From assembly GCA_013146195.2 (NCBI GenBank), contig CM028377.1, forward strand, positions 64,151,526 to 64,215,525: a stretch of 64,000 nt of DNA, given 5' to 3'. This document shows, piece after piece, positions 58,845 through 64,000 of this stretch. The DNA is from Codonopsis lanceolata (Eukaryota > Streptophyta > Magnoliopsida > Asterales > Campanulaceae). The position numbers and the translations under genes are program-made. How positions within the stretch are numbered: position 1 is the first letter of the stretch; every line of letters begins with the position of its first letter. The notes beneath the pieces were generated by a model, which saw only the letters and a list, made by a program, of their open reading frames with translations, did not search any database and was not told where the DNA came from.

Positions 58845-59262
58845 TGCTGCCTTCAATCAATTTCAACACTTGGTCTATCGAACCCTAACCCCAATTCGCA
58901 TTTAACGAATAAACCCTAACCTTATTTTATGTTTTCTTCTCACAATCCTTCACAATTGCTCTCACGAATAAACCCTAACCTAAAGACTGCTTTCCCCCCC
59001 TGTTTTTTTCTTACCTGAGAAAACAATCAACCTTAGTTGTGTTTCGTCGCGTGAGATGCAATGACTTTAGTTAAGGCAGATGAGAAAATACGACAATATC
59101 CTGCACGTGGTCTTCCACGTGCGATTTAACGACTTCATTCAAATGGAAACAGACGAGAGGGGGTTAAATGGGACAAATGACAACCTTGAATGCTAAAATG
59201 AGACAAACCTTAGTGTAGGTGGTAAATTGGGATTTAGTGGATACTTTGGGGTTAAAAAGTAA
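58845..59262 (-). other. MULE 5' leader and terminal region
   Basis: The minus-strand leader has AGGGTTAGGGTTTAT-type motifs (58882-58978) and leads to a probable MULE terminus near 59262. Its outermost bases, read inward, are GGACAAATTACTTTTTAACC. I could not find the matching opposite terminus left of the transposase, in keeping with 3' truncation. The promoter of NHL copy 3 begins immediately to the right. Confidence 0.5.
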
Positions 59263-59479
59263 TTTGTCCAATCCAAAAGTTATACTTTATTATTATTTAA
59301 AAAAATAGTATTTTAACCGAGCACAAGCTAAATTAGTGGCAAACAATGAAGATAACTCCAAATTCCAAAATAAAGTAGGTAAAAGCTGCAACTCAAACAA
59401 GTGCCATCCCTAACAAAAAGTAGAGGTTTTCTTCTTTCAGTCAACAGTCGACGACTTACCACCTTTCGATCGAAATTCA

Positions 59480-62400
59480 ATGGCTTCTTCACCAATCGCT
59501 CTCTTAGCCGGTTTGATCTTCATCATCGTCAACTTCTTCTCAATCCAGGGTAAAATCACAAATAATGCCCTCATTTTGGTATTTTTTTTCTTTTCATTAT
59601 CATTATTCACTTTATGTAGTTTTTAATCCCCTGTATCTTCGATGAATGACGAGTTTCAGGCAAGTTCATATTCGAAGAAGGTTACACAGTGACTACAGTT
59701 CTCGACGGCCATAAACTAGGGTTTAACCCTCACTCTGTTCTCCCCCTCTCTGGCTCCTCCGATCTCGTCATCCTCGACTCATCCAGCAGTACATTTTACA
59801 CGGTCTCCTTCTCCAATTCCCCTGGTATACTTGACGAGCTTTTTAAATTATAGCTTTACTTGGTTCTACATTTAAAAAATTACATTAATAGTACTTTATA
59901 TTTTAAATGAGACTATTTATTTTGGACATGAAAAAGAGATTATTATTATTATTATTATTATTACTATTTGGACTAAGGGAGTATATATATATATACATTT
60001 ATGTATCATGTATGCATGTATATGTATCTATGTACACTCGCACACTTAGTTGATGACATTTTTCTAGTGCCAAAACTGGTGTGTCTGTGTGTGCACTAGC
60101 CACTAGGTGTGTTAGTAGTGAATATAGTGGTGCCGGTTGATGTTACCTTGCATGGAGGCCAATTCCCTAGCGCACTAACAGCCCTTTTCTGTGTTTAGGC
60201 TTGTAGAAAATTTCTCACTGTATTAGTGTGGAAATCTTTATGGGCCTTGTGTTTGTGGAAACTGTCCTCGTATGCTTCTGTGTCTACATCATAGAATACT
60301 TTTTTGGTGCGTGTGAGCACATATGTAGAAAACTCTCATGGTGTGTGTGTGGCTGTGTGCATGTATAGATAACTTTCTAAGCGTGTTCTGTGTGTGTGTG
60401 TGTGCATATACAATTCTTGGGGTGTGTGTGCCCATGGCTGCACATGTGTTATGGGTAGAGGCGGCAATTTTTTCCCATCCCATATGCCGGCCCAGACCTC
60501 CCACAGATTAGTTATGAGCACACTTAATTTTATCAATGGGCAAAAATAGGCATGCCCATTTGAGACCACCAAATATGATGGGCCTATATGGACATAAATG
60601 GGCGCCCACTTATCATCAACAATTGCCATCCTTTGCTGCTCATGATGTGGATGCACTGTAAGTTAATATCGTCTTCCTGATAGCTCTTATTGAATTATAA
60701 TGATGCTATCCTTCTCTTCTGATGCATCGGCCAGTCCACATCACGAAATACTTATTTCTGTTAGTATTTCCCTACTTGACTTAAATTACACGATGTGACC
60801 AATAGTATTAGCAATGTCAACCTTTGCCACCCAACTCATCCACTTTGCTCATTTCTGAATTAGGCTCAATTAGCACTGTTACAGTGAATCTGAAGCGAAG
60901 TTGATGATAGTTGGTATTCTTTGTTTAATGATAATGTCAAATTTTATTTATTTTAATGGGTGCCCATGACCATTTATGCCCATATAATCAAGTGGACACT
61001 TTCTTGCCCGCCCAAATGAGTCCGTTGCCCACATGGGCGTTGCTCATACCTGCCCGTTTGCTGCCTCTAGTTATGGGTGCATAAAATATTCCTTCACGCA
61101 CATATTGATCGAGTATTTTGCTTTCTGTTTTCAGCGGGTGTAATTGAAAAGCTTTCTGGTAATGGCGTTGCTGGGTATTCAGATGGTGATTTGGCTTCTG
61201 CTATGTTTAATAAGCCAAGAAGTTTCACAATTGATGGTAAAAACAATGTTTATGTTGCTGATAAGGGAAGTCATACAGTAAGAAAAATAAGCAAATCAGG
61301 TATTAACATTTATATATTTTCATTTTTCAAATGTGAATTTCATAGGTTTGCTTGATTACATCTTCAGAATAACTGTTGTTTCAGGATTAGCTTCAGTGTT
61401 TCACTTTGCATTCTGTTTTGGTGATAAACTGGAACATTTTGTAGCAGTATAAAGCATATCTATGATATCAAAAATAAAATAAAATCACAGTATGACTTGT
61501 GTAAGTTGCTGTTATTTGCATGTAGATATGGTGTAGATGGTTGGAAAATCTTCTAAAGAGCTTTCGTCATAATAGAATATAAGAAATGATAAACTATACC
61601 AGGCTAGCTATCCACAATTATTAGACTGCGTTCAAGGAACAAGCTATATGGACTACAGAGATTGAAAAAAACTGTGGGTTCAGTTCTTTGGGGTTTGTCC
61701 CATTGCATTTTACCAAAGTGTTAGTGGTGATTCCTCCTAAAATGTTGATCAAACGGTGAATATAGCATTGGTTTTGGACCTTTTGGTAAATGTCTTTCTA
61801 TGGTTTCTCCTTCCCGTTCTAAATATTTGCTTCCGCCCTTAGAACTAGTTATCAGTGAAGAAGTTAATAGCTATGTAGCTTTGTGCCCATGTGCGCATGA
61901 ACAATTATTTTTCTAGGGGTGGTAGAGCAATAGGAAAATATTTGCTCGCAGTTGTTCCCCAATCTGACCGTAGATTTGAAAGAAAACACTATAACCTTCC
62001 TTCTGCGAATGTCATAACTGAGTTTTTTTACTGAACCTCTGAGAGACACACCTTTCAATTCACAGTTTACAACCAACAGTTGCTTGTTTGAGAGCTCTCT
62101 CTTGCTTGTTCAAGCAGGGACAGATATGAAAATTGGAGCGCCAAAAAAAAACCCATCCTTTTTCCCTTCATAGTGTTAAAAGAGATGATATATCCAGAAT
62201 CAATAATGAACTTATTTATATGCCGAGTTCATCAGAGGTCCAAAACTTCCAATTTAACTGATAAAAAGGCAGAATATATTTTAGCTTAGCCTTTACTGTA
62301 TGCTTTACCAATCTAATTACCATGTTTGATGATTAATTTGCATCAATTCCGAGGTTAATACTAATCAATTGAAATTTGAAATAGAAACATTATGCTACTA

Positions 62401-64000
62401 GATTCCCTAAGCTCTTTAATAGTGACTAAAGCAATCAGACAAATATGAGTTTCAGATTTAAAGAAAAAGGACCAGATAACCATGAAATTTCCTGGTAAAA
62501 AATATTAAACTTTCTAGCTAAAGGAAGATGAACTTAAGCAAGACTATGATTGTAATGAACAGATGTTTTTGACTGGCTTGCTGGAAGATGAAGAAAAAGA
62601 CTAATTAAGTCATTGCCATGAGAATTAAATGGCATGGAGCATGGGTTGCTAGTCTAGGAGCACAAAAAACAGCTCTCAAGTATAGTCTCTCCTCTTCTTT
62701 GTGTCTTAATGGCATAGTTGTCAAAGGCGAACGGCGAGAGGTGGGCGAGAGGTATATTTTTGAGGCGAAAGGCGAGGGGCTCAAAATGCGTTCACGGAAA
62801 CAATATTAAGGATAAATAGATAAAATATATATAACTTAACAAAACATGTTATAAGTGAGCATAATACATGAAACTAAGTACTAACATAATATCAAAAGAT
62901 GAAATTCTGAGCTAGTTTGAATTTCAAATAATATAATAAATAGTTAAGCAACCAAAGAAAATAAGTTTTAAAAAAAGAAAAGTAATTAGAAAAAATCAGA
63001 AAACAAAATGAAAAATATATATATCCCAAATCCCAAATTAAAAATATAATAAATAAATGCCTAAAAATGAAAGCAAAAAAAAACCCTAAGTAGAGATAAA
63101 GAAGCAGCAGCACTGTAGAAAAAAACCCAAAGTAGGGGGAAAAAATAAAAAAAACAAACAAAATTACAAAACTAGGCTTAATCTCCAAAAACCAACAAAC
63201 CAACCTCGGGACCAAGTTCGTTGGGAGCTGGCGACCTAGTCTGTGGAACTCCAGCCAGAAAACTCTGGCGCTGGCACGTGAGGTTGATTCCGGCAACTTC
63301 CGGTGATGGCAAAAGAACAAATCAGTTGCCAGTTTGAGATGAAACCATCTGTGTTCTTAGATTTGGTCAATATTGAAGATTGAAGGCTAGATCTGGAATG
63401 AAAATTTTCAGCGCCTCACCCAGACCTCTGCGGGCGACCAACCCTCGCCTCACGTCACCTCTCGCCTAAGATGAGTCAGGCGACCGCCTTTGACAACTAT
63501 GCTTAATGGTACAAAATGGTGTAGCGTGGTTCTATTTGCCAATGCCATTTGGTTCTATCAAAGGAGATACGAAACAATGATTCTACAAGCGGCATCAGAA
63601 GCATACACAATTAGAATCAAGTATATATATGTTACATGGTGCTGGCTATTCCATTCTTTGCATTTGGTAGAAGATGCTGATTACCCCTATTGTCCAAATG
63701 ATCTGTTAATATTTTCCAATCTGAACAATTGGTGATATCCTTAAGTTGAACTTGGAAAAGCGTATGCTACGCTCTAGTGGATTTTTTGTTTTTTTGGTCA
63801 TAACAGTGGATCTATTATCTTGACCCATTCTATGCTTTAGGTGTAACAACAATTGCTGGAGGTTATACACAAAAGACAGGGAATGCAGATGGACCAGCTC
63901 AAAATGCATCATTCTCTAATGATTTTGAGCTGGCTTTCATTCCTCAAAGATGTGCGCTGATGATCTCTGATCGTGGTAATCAATTGGTTCGGCAGATTAA
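59480..64000 (+). CDS. NHL-repeat domain protein, copy 3 (5' part, continues past window)
   Basis: Secreted or membrane-anchored plant NHL-repeat protein of unknown function. Exons: 59480-59549 (MASSPIALLAGLIFIIVNFF, a signal peptide), 59660-59824 (EEGYTVTTVLDGHKLGFNPH ... STFYTVSFSNSP), 61135-61299 (AGVIEKLSGNGVAGYSDGDL, NVYVADKGSHTVRKIS) and 63841-64000 (VTTIAGGYTQKTGNADGPAQ, ISDRGNQLVRQIN). All introns are GT-AG and the phase is maintained (lengths 70, 165, 165, then open). YVAD...HTVRKI and ISDRGNQLVRQI are NHL beta-propeller blades. By comparison with copy 2, a membrane segment and C-terminal exon should follow outside the window. No lesion is seen, so this is the only copy here that can be functional. 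The start was chosen as the first in-frame ATG, giving the signal peptide. Confidence 0.88.
59936..59964. repeat. (ATT)n microsatellite
   Basis: About nine TTA repeats in intron 2. Copy 2 has only a few at the same place (about 10044-10060). Confidence 0.85.
60456..61069. mobile_element. Non-autonomous hAT element in NHL copy 3 intron 2
   Basis: Ends TAGAGGCGGCAA and TTTGCTGCCTCTA; flanked by GTTATGGG on both sides (60448-60455 and 61070-61077). 614 bp. It is the uninterrupted counterpart of 10537-12577. Confidence 0.88.
62713..63501. mobile_element. hAT-like MITE in NHL copy 3 intron 3
   Basis: Inverted ends CATAGTTGTCAAAG and CTTTGACAACTATG; perfect 8-bp duplication CTTAATGG (62705-62712 and 63502-63509). 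It is the orthologue of 18684-19479. The 142-codon minus-strand frame at 62892-63320 lies inside it and has a low-complexity Phe/Leu-rich translation, so I do not call it a gene. Confidence 0.88.

Noticed and set aside
62892..63320. 142-codon minus-strand membrane protein
   Set aside because: The Phe/Leu-rich translation comes from poly-A/T-rich transposon interior, and the orthologous segment at 18860-19300 is not open over the same span.

Overview
This is nuclear DNA from a flowering plant, most likely a eudicot. It is AT-rich, has canonical GT-AG introns, and is crowded with plant-type transposons (copia, LINE, hAT, MULE, PIF/Harbinger and Stowaway-like MITEs, TRIM). The species cannot be named from the sequence. 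I can support two host genes with intact reading frames: a complete gamma-adaptin gene and the 5' part of an NHL-repeat protein gene that runs off the right edge. Most of the remainder is broken gene copies and layered mobile elements.

Layout: 0-2 kb holds a possible non-coding first exon of a minus-strand gene and a MITE. 2-4.2 kb holds a truncated GDP-mannose pyrophosphorylase (GMPP) fragment on the minus strand, joined head-to-head to a 3' fragment of the NHL gene (copy 1). 4.2-6.4 kb is a degenerate tandem array interrupted by a Harbinger-like MITE and a tRNA-like dimeric repeat. 6.45-9.92 kb looks like one 3.5 kb insertion flanked by an 8-bp duplication. 10-21.4 kb is NHL copy 2, a pseudogene that lost its first two exons, has two frameshifts, and carries a MULE nested in a hAT element, an antisense copia element, a second hAT-like MITE and a solo LTR. 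21.4-24.4 kb is intergenic, with a hAT-like MITE and a telomere-like tract.

24.37-53.03 kb (minus strand) is a complete AP-1 complex gamma-adaptin gene. Its 18 coding exons join in frame to 874 residues. Its introns hold a TRIM, direct duplications, Stowaway-like MITEs, LINE debris and, in the 9.4 kb intron 7, a decayed Tnt1/Tork-type copia whose 3' LTR is split by LINE sequence. 53-59.3 kb is the spacer between the divergent AP-1 gamma and NHL copy 3 genes. It is filled with a tandem repeat, a roughly 0.9 kb near-perfect foldback and a broken MuDR-type transposase. 59.48-64 kb is NHL copy 3: four exons, open throughout, with a signal peptide, continuing past the window.

The three NHL copies share introns and even the same transposon insertions, so they come from segmental (DNA) duplication. 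Comparing copies 2 and 3 gives empty sites that verify and order many of the insertions. I found no evidence of a new multi-gene system. The most unusual structures are the foldback beside a dead MULE, the hairpin-repeat MULE nested in a hAT, the 148-bp tRNA-like dimer, and the GMPP/NHL head-to-head junction.
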